From Chryseobacterium cucumeris (GTDB lineage Bacteria > Bacteroidota > Bacteroidia > Flavobacteriales > Weeksellaceae), in NCBI RefSeq assembly GCF_016775705.1, contig NZ_CP068760.1, positions 496,001 to 560,000 on the forward strand: 64,000 bases of DNA, read 5' to 3'. The notes below the pieces were generated by a model, which worked only from the letters and a program-made list of their open reading frames with translations, was not told the DNA's origin and did not search any database. Position numbers and translations under genes: made by a program. This document shows positions 44,074 through 52,252 of the stretch, piece after piece; position 1 is the first letter of the stretch, and each line of letters starts with the position of its first letter.

Positions 44074-44678
44074 TGGCTCTCAAAGATTATCATAACAAAA
44101 GAAAGTTCGATGAAACCAGCGAACCTAAAGGAAAAACAAAGAAAAGCAAAGACAAACTGATTTTTGTAATTCAGAGGCATGCAGCCTCCAGGCTTCATTA
44201 TGACTTCCGGCTTGAAATGGAAGGTGTACTGAAGAGCTGGGCTGTTCCGAAAGGCCCGTCTTTAGACCCAAAAGACAAACGACTTGCCATGATGGTAGAA
44301 GATCATCCTTACGATTATAAAGATTTTGAAGGAAACATCCCGGAAGGAAATTATGGAGCCGGACAAGTGGAAGTGTGGGACAGCGGAACTTATGAACCTC
44401 TGGAAGAAAATTCTAAACTTTCTGATGAAAAAGAACTTCTGAAGGAACTCCATGCCGGTTCTTTAAAATTTATTTTGCATGGCAAAAAGCTGAAAGGTGA
44501 ATTTGCTCTGGTTAAAATGAAAAATAATGATGACAACTCATGGTTGCTTATCAAACATAAGGACGAATTTGCAGAAAGTCCTTACGATGCTGAAGAAAAC
44601 ACTTCACCAAAATCTTTGGTCACCCAATTTTTAGAGGAAAAAAAAAGCCTAAAAATAAAAGAAAAAAAGAAGTCGTAA
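44073..44678 (+). CDS. ligD: LigD 3'-phosphoesterase module (first part of a split LigD)
   Basis: A 201-residue ORF equal to the N-terminal phosphoesterase domain of LigD, which trims 3' ends before joining. Active-site motifs: RHAASRLHYDFRLEMEG (His and Asp) and MVEDHPYDYKDFEGNIP (His). The last 10 codons are Lys-rich and read through a run of nine A (44638-44646) to a TAA at 44676. The ligase frame (-1) is open across the same region, so this ORF is likely either the first part of a frameshifted full-length LigD (about 847 residues) or a free PE protein. Starts on the ku stop codon. Confidence 0.92.
   Translation: MALKDYHNKRKFDETSEPKGKTKKSKDKLIFVIQRHAASRLHYDFRLEMEGVLKSWAVPKGPSLDPKDKRLAMMVEDHPYDYKDFEGNIPEGNYGAGQVEVWDSGTYEPLEENSKLSDEKELLKELHAGSLKFILHGKKLKGEFALVKMKNNDDNSWLLIKHKDEFAESPYDAEENTSPKSLVTQFLEEKKSLKIKEKKKS
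44638..44646 (+). other. Poly-A run with in-frame A AAA AAA slippery heptamer
   Basis: Nine A between GAGG and GCC. In the PE frame the codons are GAG GAA AAA AAA AGC, so A AAA AAA lies at 44639-44645 in the phase for -1 slippage. A -1 shift moves into the ligase frame, which has no stop from at least 44630 to the ligase ORF. One base lost or gained in sequencing would look the same. Confidence 0.65.
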
Positions 44679-44749
44679 CTTCTGAAAAACCTTTCAGAAA
44701 CTTCAATTCTTTAACAAATGAAAAAAAGCTCAAGTCTTTCATTAAACCA

Positions 44750-46615
44750 ATGCTGGCTAAACTTTCAGAGGAAGCCTTTAATGATAAAGACTGGATCTTT
44801 GAAATAAAATGGGATGGCTACAGAGCTATTGCAGATCTCAGCCATGATACTCCGCTTTTCTATTCCCGGAATGGAATTTCCTTTTTATCAAAATTTGACA
44901 AAATTGCCCAGGATTTCGACCAACAAAAACATCGTATGATTCTGGATGGCGAAGTTGTGGTCTATAACGAACAGGGAAGACCTGATTTTCAACTTTTGCA
45001 ACAAATCGGGGATAACCCTGATGCCGCCCTTGCCTATCAGGTTTTTGATATTCTATGGCTCAATGGCCATTCTACAGAAGATCTTCCTTTAATTCAACGT
45101 AAAGAACTTTTAAAAGAAGCTCTGACAGAAACCGAACGGATCAAGTATTGCGATCATATTCCTGAAAAGGGCATTGAGTTTTTTGCACAAATGAAAGAAA
45201 TGGAACTGGAAGGGATGATTGCAAAAAGGGCAGACAGCCTGTATGTTGAAAATCACAGAACCACCGATTGGCTTAAAATCAAGTTTTCCAATACAGAAGA
45301 GGTCATTATTTGTGGTTTTACGGAACCCAGAGGATCCCGGGAAAGCTTCGGAGCGTTGATCTTAGGAAAATTTATCGATGGGGAGCTTACTTACTGTGGT
45401 CATACAGGAACAGGTTTCAATACGGTTTCTTTGAAAGAAGTGTATGAGAGACTTCAGAAAATAATTGTAAAGTCATCTCCATTCGAAACAGCTCCCAAGA
45501 CCAATATGCCGGTAACGTGGGTAAAACCTGAGCTGGTATGTGAAATCAAATATTCTGAAATTACCAAGGATGGAATCTTCAGACATCCGGTTTTTATCAC
45601 AATCAGGGATGACAAAAGCCCGGAAGATACTAAAGATCCATCCTTCACCGAAAAATCCAAAGATATGAATACAAAAGCTTCATCAAAAAAGACAAAGACT
45701 TCTGAAAAAGAGATTACCTTAGACAAGCATTCCGTAAAGCTTACCAATCAGGATAAGGTATATTTTCCTGAAGATGGCATTACAAAAGGAGATGTCATTG
45801 AATATTATCAGTCTGTAGCACGTTATATTCTCCCTTATTTAAAAAATCGTCCGCTTTCTCTCAACCGCTTTCCCAATGGAATTGAAGAGCAGAGCTTTTA
45901 TCAGAAAGATGCTGGAGATCATGTTCCGGACTGGATAAAAACCACACAGGTATATTCTGAATCGAATGATAAATACATTGATTATATTTATTGTAATGAC
46001 AAAGCAACATTAGCCTATCTGAATAATTTAGGCTGTATAGATCTCAATCCATGGAACAGTTCGTTACCGGATCTTGAGCATCCTGATTATCTTGTTTTAG
46101 ACCTGGATCCTTCTTCAAAGAATACATTCGATGAGGTGATTGAAACGGCGCTTCAGGTGAATGAAGTTTTAAAATCAATTAAAATAAAAGGCTACTGCAA
46201 AACTTCAGGGAGTACAGGAATTCACATTTATATTCCGATGGGCGGTAAATATGATTTTGACCAGGTAAAAGATTTCGCTCATATCCTCATGAAGCAGGTG
46301 AATGAAAAACTGCCTAAGATTACCACTTTAGAAAGAAGTCTTCAAAAAAGGGATAATAAAAAAATTTACCTTGATTACCTGCAAAACAGAACAGGGCAGA
46401 CTCTGGCAAGTGCATACAGTCTGAGACCAAAACCCGGAGCTTCAGTTTCCATGCCTCTGGAATGGGACGAATTGAAACTGGGAATGAAACCTACAGATTT
46501 TACTATTAACAATACCCTTGAAAGAATTAAAGAGAAAGGAGATTTGTTTAAACCAGTTTTGGGTAAGGGAATTGATATGATGAAGGCTTTGGAGCTGCTG
46601 CAGAATATAGAGTAA
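44750..46615 (+). CDS. ligD: LigD ATP-dependent ligase and polymerase/primase modules (second part)
   Basis: A 621-residue ORF with the ligase domain (nucleotidyl-Lys in FEIKWDGYRA, DGEVVVYN, EGMIAKRAD, WLKIKF; about 1-295) and the primase-like polymerase domain (about 325-621; LVLDLDPSS with catalytic Asp, KTSGSTGIHIYIP with the His). A Lys/Thr-rich linker separates them. The ATG at 44750 is the Met of the conserved PMLA motif that opens LigD ligase domains, so it leaves no N-terminus. The frame is open upstream at least to 44630 and encodes a linker-like stretch (EVVTSEKPFRNFNSLTNEKK). The true product probably begins at 44073 after a -1 shift. Confidence 0.9.
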   Translation: MLAKLSEEAFNDKDWIFEIKWDGYRAIADLSHDTPLFYSRNGISFLSKFDKIAQDFDQQKHRMILDGEVVVYNEQGRPDFQLLQQIGDNPDAALAYQVFDILWLNGHSTEDLPLIQRKELLKEALTETERIKYCDHIPEKGIEFFAQMKEMELEGMIAKRADSLYVENHRTTDWLKIKFSNTEEVIICGFTEPRGSRESFGALILGKFIDGELTYCGHTGTGFNTVSLKEVYERLQKIIVKSSPFETAPKTNMPVTWVKPELVCEIKYSEITKDGIFRHPVFITIRDDKSPEDTKDPSFTEKSKDMNTKASSKKTKTSEKEITLDKHSVKLTNQDKVYFPEDGITKGDVIEYYQSVARYILPYLKNRPLSLNRFPNGIEEQSFYQKDAGDHVPDWIKTTQVYSESNDKYIDYIYCNDKATLAYLNNLGCIDLNPWNSSLPDLEHPDYLVLDLDPSSKNTFDEVIETALQVNEVLKSIKIKGYCKTSGSTGIHIYIPMGGKYDFDQVKDFAHILMKQVNEKLPKITTLERSLQKRDNKKIYLDYLQNRTGQTLASAYSLRPKPGASVSMPLEWDELKLGMKPTDFTINNTLERIKEKGDLFKPVLGKGIDMMKALELLQNIE

Positions 46616-46650
46616 AAAAAAGAGACGAGAAAATTCTAGTCTCTTTTTTA
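46613..46650. terminator. Bidirectional terminator between ligD and delta-60 gene
   Basis: AGAGAC (46621-46626) pairs with GTCTCT (46639-46644), with an inner GAA/TTC stem, flanked by A and T runs. The two genes converge. Confidence 0.8.
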
Positions 46651-48183
46651 TTCCTTTATAAATTTGTTGGTTATACTTCCGATTTTCAGATAATATATCC
46701 CGTGTTCAAGATTACTAACGTCTATCTTATTATCTTTAATAATTGCTTTCAATATATTTCTTCCACTTGCATCTGTAATTTCTACATTATTATCCTTCAT
46801 TTTTCTGGAATTAATATTCAGGATATTCTTTACAGGATTAGGATATATACTTACACTTTCATCCTTAATTCTCTCCTCTTTAGCCGTTAATATATTTCCA
46901 TTATTTAAAACCTTTGTAATAATACCTTTATTCGGCGTCTGATGATTTCCAAAAATCAATATTTTCTGATCAGCCGTCATGATTGCAGATCTCATAAATT
47001 CCTTATAATTTAAATCAACATCAACTATTCCGTTATTCCCAAAACCCAAATCTACGGAACCATCCGTATTAAATTTTTTGATAAATTGGTTAAGGTCTGC
47101 TGCGTTTCCCGTGGGGCTTGCCATACATACCAAAAATAAATGGTTGCTATTATCTAATAATAAAGTAGGATAAAGGATATTATTGTCAACATAATAATTA
47201 TTGCTATTATAGTAAGATTCATTAACAATACCATTCGTTCCAAAACTATTGTCCAGATCTCCATTTTGATTTAATTTCATCAACGTGATCAGAGATACTG
47301 GTGAAGCAGCAGAAGACGAAACTCCATATATGTAAGTGTTATTATCTTTACCTGTTGCCGTACAGAAATAAGTTGAATAATTTTGAATCGGGGTATAAGA
47401 TATCGAATTATTATTATAAGTAGTATCTAAAATGCCATCTGCAGAATACCTTGACTTTATAAATTGTCCATCTGTTTTTTGCCCGATTAATAGTAATTTT
47501 GAATCATTTTGAAGTACCAGGCGTCCTAAATTTGCTTCCTGCAGCACAAGACCATTATTTCCAAACGTGGTATCAATAGAACCATTTTCATTAAGGCGGA
47601 GAACGGCTAATTTTGATAACTGGTTATCTACTACTGTTGTGCACAGCAAAATTTTGTTATTACTAGTTAAAATTACATTATGAAAATTAAAAGGGCCAGA
47701 CAGTCCAAGGGTGTCAAAAAATGAGTTAAATACAGAATTAGCAACCACTCCATTAGTACCAAACCCTATATCATAAGTTCCGTTTTCATTCAACCGGATT
47801 AACTTATTGCCCAAAATATCACCAAGGATAATTTTTTGATCAGGCTGAATACACATTTTAATCAAACGGGAAATCGGGTTGGAAGAAACTGGCGGAATAA
47901 ATACTGTATTGAAACTGTTATCTATAGTACCATCAGCATTCAGCCTTTGAATTACATTGGTAGTAGACTGACTGCTATTGGGTATATTGTAAAAGGTTCC
48001 ACTTACCATAATTTTCTGCTGTGCAGTAAAAGCTCCGGTTTCATAAATAAATCCGTATGCATTGTTAGGCGTGTATGTATATATTCCATTATTGCCAAAA
48101 GAAGGATCTAAAAATTGGCTTTGTGCTGTTACAGATGTTACTGCACTAAAAATTCCTATAAAAAGGAGCAGTTTATTAATCAT
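46648..48183 (-). CDS. Delta-60 repeat protein with T9SS type A sorting domain
   Basis: Secreted protein of 511 residues from the ATG at 48183, which gives a good signal peptide (MINKLLLFIGIFSAVTSVTAQ); the frame upstream to 48294 crosses the promoter and is unlikely. Seven delta-60-type repeats with the (I/L)D-x-(S/T)FGNNGI core, e.g. LDPSFGNNGIYTY, IDTTFGNNGLVLQ, LDNSFGTNGIVNE, VDLGFGNNGIVDV, probably a beta-propeller. C-terminal T9SS domain with IYPNPVKNILNINS and KFIKE. Function unknown; no enzyme motif. Confidence 0.88.
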   Translation of the reverse strand: MINKLLLFIGIFSAVTSVTAQSQFLDPSFGNNGIYTYTPNNAYGFIYETGAFTAQQKIMVSGTFYNIPNSSQSTTNVIQRLNADGTIDNSFNTVFIPPVSSNPISRLIKMCIQPDQKIILGDILGNKLIRLNENGTYDIGFGTNGVVANSVFNSFFDTLGLSGPFNFHNVILTSNNKILLCTTVVDNQLSKLAVLRLNENGSIDTTFGNNGLVLQEANLGRLVLQNDSKLLLIGQKTDGQFIKSRYSADGILDTTYNNNSISYTPIQNYSTYFCTATGKDNNTYIYGVSSSAASPVSLITLMKLNQNGDLDNSFGTNGIVNESYYNSNNYYVDNNILYPTLLLDNSNHLFLVCMASPTGNAADLNQFIKKFNTDGSVDLGFGNNGIVDVDLNYKEFMRSAIMTADQKILIFGNHQTPNKGIITKVLNNGNILTAKEERIKDESVSIYPNPVKNILNINSRKMKDNNVEITDASGRNILKAIIKDNKIDVSNLEHGIYYLKIGSITNKFIKE

Positions 48184-48199
48184 AGTTAGTAATTTTTTG

Positions 48200-48207
48200 C
48201 AAATATA
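48200..48207 (-). promoter_or_regulatory. -7 box of the delta-60 gene
   Basis: Minus-strand TATATTTG, 16 bp upstream of the start at 48183. Confidence 0.5.
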
Positions 48208-48277
48208 ATGTAATATTTGAGCAGGCAATATTAATCTTAAATATTTGTAGCAACAGCAGTTATTCGCATAACTCAGT

Positions 48278-48312
48278 AATAAAAACTCCCACATAATATA
48301 ACGTAGGAGTTT
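48278..48312 (-). terminator. Terminator of the MscS gene
   Basis: AAACTCC (48283-48289) pairs with GGAGTTT (48306-48312); the A run at 48281 gives U on the minus strand. Confidence 0.65.
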
Positions 48313-48333
48313 CTTTAAAAAAATTAAATATAA

Positions 48334-49179
48334 TTATTGATTGTAAATATGCACATCCCTTTGAGGAAAAGGAATTCCGATTCCTGCTTTATCGAGAGCT
48401 TCTTTACAACCGATGATTAATTCTTCATTCATTGTCCAGAAGTTTTCAGTGGAAGTACTTACTCTTACCGATACATTGACTGCACTGTCTCCAAGCTCTG
48501 TTACTACTACCTGGGGCGCAGGTGTTTCAAGAGCATATTGATTATTTTTAATAACTTCCATTAGAATATCCTTGGTCTGCCTAAGATCCGCATCATAAGC
48601 AACTCCGATATCCAATGATGTTCTTCTTGTTCCCAGCTGGGTAAAATTGGTAATGCTATTATTTGACACTACCCCATTAGGAATAACAATCAGTTGGTTT
48701 TGTGGTGTAACCAGCTTTGTATGAAAAATATCAATAGCCTGTACAGTTCCTGACACACCTGAACTGGTAGAAATAAAATCTCCGATTTTAAAAGGTTTTA
48801 ATAATAAAATTAAAATTCCACCTGCAAAATTCGTTAAGGATCCCTGTAAGGCTAAACCTACTGCCAGACCTGCGGCACCAATCATGGCAACAAATGCAGA
48901 AGTCTGTACTCCAAGCTGTGTTACAACAACAATAAACAAAAGAATATTCAATCCCCAGTTGATAATATTTAAAAGAAAGTGCTGCAGTGAAGCTTCCATG
49001 TTTCGTTTTTTGAAAGCTTTTTCAACCAGCTTTTTGATCATTCTGATCATCCATGAGCCAATCAGGTAAATTAATAATGCAGAAATGATTGCAGTAAAAA
49101 TCCTCGGTGCCCATGAAATTGCTGAAGAAATTAAGGTGTCCCAGTGTTGTTGAATCTTGTTCAATTCTAAATCGTCCAT
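48334..49179 (-). CDS. mscS: Small-conductance mechanosensitive channel, MscS family
   Basis: A 281-residue inner-membrane channel that opens under membrane tension to release solutes. Three hydrophobic segments, the pore helix FVAMIGAAGLAVGLALQGSLTNFAGGILILLLKP region with its Gly/Ala packing, then the beta domain (FKIGDFI, IPNGVVSNNSITNF) and a C-terminal alpha/beta domain. Length is like E. coli MscS (286). Single-gene unit. Confidence 0.93.
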   Translation of the reverse strand: MDDLELNKIQQHWDTLISSAISWAPRIFTAIISALLIYLIGSWMIRMIKKLVEKAFKKRNMEASLQHFLLNIINWGLNILLFIVVVTQLGVQTSAFVAMIGAAGLAVGLALQGSLTNFAGGILILLLKPFKIGDFISTSSGVSGTVQAIDIFHTKLVTPQNQLIVIPNGVVSNNSITNFTQLGTRRTSLDIGVAYDADLRQTKDILMEVIKNNQYALETPAPQVVVTELGDSAVNVSVRVSTSTENFWTMNEELIIGCKEALDKAGIGIPFPQRDVHIYNQ

Positions 49180-49459
49180 TTTTATACTATGTGTTACTAT
49201 TTATATCAATATTATATCAATACAGCATTGATATCTTCTGCAGGATTTGAAAAAAGAATTCTACCCTTCCCTACCTGAGCGAAGGTGAATCATATTTATC
49301 CTTGAAATAGATTGACAGCAGAAAAAGAATGTTTCAGCTTTATTCAATAATCATTCAGAAACTGAATCTTGCAGGAAGAAATAATTTTTGGGACATAGAA
49401 TTACAAAAACGATACCGAACTGTCTGCTATTAAAGAAAAATAATATTAATGAAAATTCA

Positions 49460-50194
49460 TTAAGGTAATTTCGCAACCAGGCTTTCCGGCAAAAGTCTAA
49501 GAATATGATAAATCATTTTCCATTTAAAATTTGGAACAATGGTAAAAGAGTTTCCTGCACCGACAATAAATTTCGCCACATAATCCGGTTCCATGATCAG
49601 GGATTGATTCAGTTCCAATCCTTCATTGATTTTTGTTCTGATATACCCGATAATCAAAGCATTCACGATGATTTTACGGGAAGCTAATTCCTGCCTCAGC
49701 CCTGCCAGAAACTGCGTAAATGCAGCCTTGGTACTTCCGTAGACAAAATTGCTTTTTCTCCCTTTTACCCCTGACAAGGATGAAAGACCAATTATTCTTT
49801 CCAGGTTCGTATTGCTTTTATCCATTGCAATAATACTCAGAATAGACACACCTCCCATATAATTGACCTCCATCATTTGCTTTGCTCCCTTGAAATCAGT
49901 GAGAGCTTGTTGGTTGTCTACTAAAAAACCTGCAGCATAGACTACAATATGAGGCTTTACAGAAAGATTGTAATAAAACTGATGATGAGAACCAAAATCA
50001 GCAGCATCAAAATACAAAATAGAAACTTTTGAGCGGTCAAGATTATTTGAATCAACAAAATGATCCAGAGATGTTGTATTTCGGGAAGCAGCAATGACTG
50101 TGAATCCTTTTTCAACATATTGTATCATACATTGTTTTGCTACATCTGAATTAGCACCAAGAATAAGAACGGTTTTGTTTGTGTTTTGATTCAT
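49460..50194 (-). CDS. Short-chain dehydrogenase/reductase (SDR)
   Basis: A 244-residue Rossmann-fold oxidoreductase. NAD(P)-binding motif VLILGANSDVAKQC, NAG-type position replaced by VVYAAGFLVD, catalytic Ser in LSSLSGVKG and the YxxxK in VYGSTKAAF. The substrate is unknown. Some resemblance in length and motif to DprE2-like reductases of cell-wall sugar pathways, but the neighbours give no support. An AT hairpin (TTAATGAA/TTCATTAA, 49446-49463) overlaps the stop. Confidence 0.85.
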   Translation of the reverse strand: MNQNTNKTVLILGANSDVAKQCMIQYVEKGFTVIAASRNTTSLDHFVDSNNLDRSKVSILYFDAADFGSHHQFYYNLSVKPHIVVYAAGFLVDNQQALTDFKGAKQMMEVNYMGGVSILSIIAMDKSNTNLERIIGLSSLSGVKGRKSNFVYGSTKAAFTQFLAGLRQELASRKIIVNALIIGYIRTKINEGLELNQSLIMEPDYVAKFIVGAGNSFTIVPNFKWKMIYHILRLLPESLVAKLP

Positions 50195-50322
50195 GAAGCA
50201 AAGATAATTTTTTTATTAAACACTATTCCCACTCATTGCTTTCACAATTGGACCCAAAAGCAGCCAAACATATTAAAAATATGGGAAGTAAATACGACTT
50301 ATGAGATCAAAATCTTATAAAA

Positions 50323-50359
50323 AGCTGCGGCGGGTGAACAAAGTTCACCCGCCGCAGCT
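50323..50359 (-). terminator. 17-bp perfect GC-rich hairpin after yajC
   Basis: AGCTGCGGCGGGTGAAC (50323-50339) pairs without mismatch with its complement (50343-50359) around AAA. The minus strand continues with TTTTTATAAGATTTTG, a U-rich tail. Much more GC-rich than its surroundings. Confidence 0.85.
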
Positions 50360-50377
50360 AAATATTTTCAGACTGAA

Positions 50378-50737
50378 TTATTTCTTTTCTTCAGTGGCTG
50401 TCTCTTTTTTGTCATCTGCCTTATCAGCAGATTTTGCTCCAAAGCGCGCTTCTGTCATTTCTCTTGAAACCGCTGCTTTTTCGAATTTCAGTTTTCCGGA
50501 TAATGTTTCAATAACAAAACCATCATCCTGAACCTGAGCAATTCTTCCATGAAGACCCGATGTAAGAACTACTCTTGTTCCTACTTTAAGGTTTTCCTGA
50601 AAGTTTTTCTCCTGCTTTTGCTTTCTCATCTGAGGTCTGATCATCAGGAAATAAAACCCTACGAACATCACACCCATTGCTATCATCATCATTGATGAAG
50701 ATCCTTGTGGCTGTGCCTGTAAAAATAATGTCAACAT
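50378..50737 (-). CDS. yajC: Preprotein translocase subunit YajC
   Basis: Small membrane protein that joins the SecDF-YajC complex and helps SecYEG. It has 119 residues: a single transmembrane helix (MMMIAMGVMFVGFYFLMIRPQMRKQKQ, about 17-38) with the typical RPQ..K end, a cytoplasmic small barrel (VGTRVVLTSGLHGRIAQVQDDGFVIET), and a charged Ala/Lys/Glu tail. It follows DUF1573 by 10 bp, forming nusB-DUF1573-yajC, an order common in Bacteroidota. Confidence 0.95.
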   Translation of the reverse strand: MLTLFLQAQPQGSSSMMMIAMGVMFVGFYFLMIRPQMRKQKQEKNFQENLKVGTRVVLTSGLHGRIAQVQDDGFVIETLSGKLKFEKAAVSREMTEARFGAKSADKADDKKETATEEKK

Positions 50738-50747
50738 ATTTTAAATA

Positions 50748-51254
50748 TTATGGTTGAATGTTCGCTGTGAACGTTAATCTGATTGGCGATTTTTCTACGT
50801 TTGCAAAAACGTCAGCATACTTCTGAACATTTCCGTCGAAGCTTGAAGAATCAAAGTGCAAAGTAACTTTTCCTTTTTTACCCGGCATGATTGGCTCTTT
50901 TGTAAAATCAGGAGCTGTACATCCGCATCCTGGCTTCACTTCAGAAATAATTAATGGATTTTTCCCTGTATTGGTAATTTCATATACATGCTCTACTTTA
51001 TCTCCTTTTTTGATTTTACCAAAATCAAAGCTGTTTTCAGATAAAGCTACAGAAGTAGATGGTTCGTTGGAAACCGGAGCTGCCGTTTCACCGGTTACAG
51101 CTGCTGCTGTAGAATCAGTGGTTACCGGAGCCGCAACAGCTGCAGAATCAGTAGTTGCAGTTTCCGTACTTTGAGTTTCTTTGTTTTCTTTTTTACATGA
51201 AACTAACCCAAAGCCTATAATTGACAAGGCGATAATTGATAACGTCTTTTTCAT
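50748..51254 (-). CDS. DUF1573 lipoprotein
   Basis: A 168-residue exported lipoprotein (lipobox GLVSCKKE, Cys20) with an Ala/Thr/Ser-rich linker (about 28-70) and a DUF1573 Ig-like domain (FDFGKIKKGDKVEHVYEITN ... PGCGCTAPDF). DUF1573 is an ASH/MSP-like domain of unknown role common in Bacteroidota. It begins one base after the nusB stop and sits before yajC, so expression is coupled. Confidence 0.9.
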   Translation of the reverse strand: MKKTLSIIALSIIGFGLVSCKKENKETQSTETATTDSAAVAAPVTTDSTAAAVTGETAAPVSNEPSTSVALSENSFDFGKIKKGDKVEHVYEITNTGKNPLIISEVKPGCGCTAPDFTKEPIMPGKKGKVTLHFDSSSFDGNVQKYADVFANVEKSPIRLTFTANIQP

Positions 51255-51255
51255 T

Positions 51256-52161
51256 TTATATTCTATTTTGATCTTTACAATATTTATCTAAAATACCATT
51301 GATGAAGATATTGGAACGATCTGTAGCAAATACTTTTGCAATTTCAATATATTCATTAATGATCACTCTTGAAGGTGTGAAAGCAAAGTTATCAAGCTCT
51401 GCAATAGCTGTAGATAAAATTACTTTATCCATAAGAGAAACTCTTTCGAGATCCCAGTTTTCGAGTCTTTCTTCCAGCTTCTTTTCATTGTTCTCCCAGT
51501 TGTTCAGGGTATCTCTCAACAATTTTGCAGCAAATGTTTTATCTTCTTCATCTTTAATCATTTTGATCAAAGTTCTGCTTTCTTCATCTTCTCTCAGGAA
51601 ACCGATTGTTTTTTGTACCATTGAATTGGCGATATGGATATCATCATACCATGAAAGTTCCTTATCACCTAAATAATCATGAAAATCTTCATTCTCAGCA
51701 ATATATCTTAAGAATAATTTCCCAATAAATTTCTGATCTTCTTCAAAAGAATATCCTTCTTCTTTCATGAAATCCTGATAACGTTTTCCAGCAGTAATTC
51801 TCTGGAAAGTTTTTACCAATAAGTCATCATGCATATCCCATTTCAATTGCTTGTGCTGACCTGTAAAAAATAATCTTTCAGGATTTTCTTCCAGCTTACG
51901 CAATACCTGGTTGTTGATGAATTTTTGGTTAGGATTAATATCAGCATCAGTTTTAAGAAATTTATTCTTACCAATTTCAATCTGATTCTCTGCCAAATCT
52001 TTCAGACCCACCAAAAAGTTGAGCTGATAGATGTATAGATAATAGATTTTCTCTATCCCGGCAAACATGTTTTTCTCTAAAACATCAAATTTTACAGGAT
52101 TTTGGTAGTAAGAATACACGGTCTGTACTACTTTTTCACGGATTTGTCGTCTTCCTAACAT
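51256..52161 (-). CDS. nusB: Transcription antitermination factor NusB, long form
   Basis: RNA-binding factor for rRNA antitermination. At 301 residues it is about twice as long as E. coli NusB; the C-terminal 130 residues form the NusB domain (LEERLENWDLERVSLMDKVI, AIAELDNFAFTPSRVIINEYIEIAK, NGILDKY). The N-terminal half, starting MLGRRQIREKVVQTVYSYYQ, is helical and charged, as usual in Bacteroidota. Promoter box TATCTTTG at 52184-52191. Confidence 0.93.
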   Translation of the reverse strand: MLGRRQIREKVVQTVYSYYQNPVKFDVLEKNMFAGIEKIYYLYIYQLNFLVGLKDLAENQIEIGKNKFLKTDADINPNQKFINNQVLRKLEENPERLFFTGQHKQLKWDMHDDLLVKTFQRITAGKRYQDFMKEEGYSFEEDQKFIGKLFLRYIAENEDFHDYLGDKELSWYDDIHIANSMVQKTIGFLREDEESRTLIKMIKDEEDKTFAAKLLRDTLNNWENNEKKLEERLENWDLERVSLMDKVILSTAIAELDNFAFTPSRVIINEYIEIAKVFATDRSNIFINGILDKYCKDQNRI

Positions 52162-52183
52162 TCAAAGAGCTTTTTTATGGCTG

Positions 52184-52191
52184 CAAAGATA
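52184..52191 (-). promoter_or_regulatory. -7 box of nusB-DUF1573-yajC
   Basis: Minus-strand TATCTTTG, 22 bp upstream of the nusB start. Back-to-back with the ABC exporter promoter 44 bp away. Confidence 0.5.
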
Positions 52192-52235
52192 CAAAATTTA
52201 AAATTGATGAAATTCGTAGTGTGATGACATTTTTG

Positions 52236-52243
52236 TAATTTTG
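52236..52243 (+). promoter_or_regulatory. -7 box of the ABC exporter gene
   Basis: TAATTTTG. It ends 9 bp before the ATG at 52253, so a transcript starting 6-7 nt further would have almost no leader. Confidence 0.5.
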
Positions 52244-52252
52244 TCAAACTAT

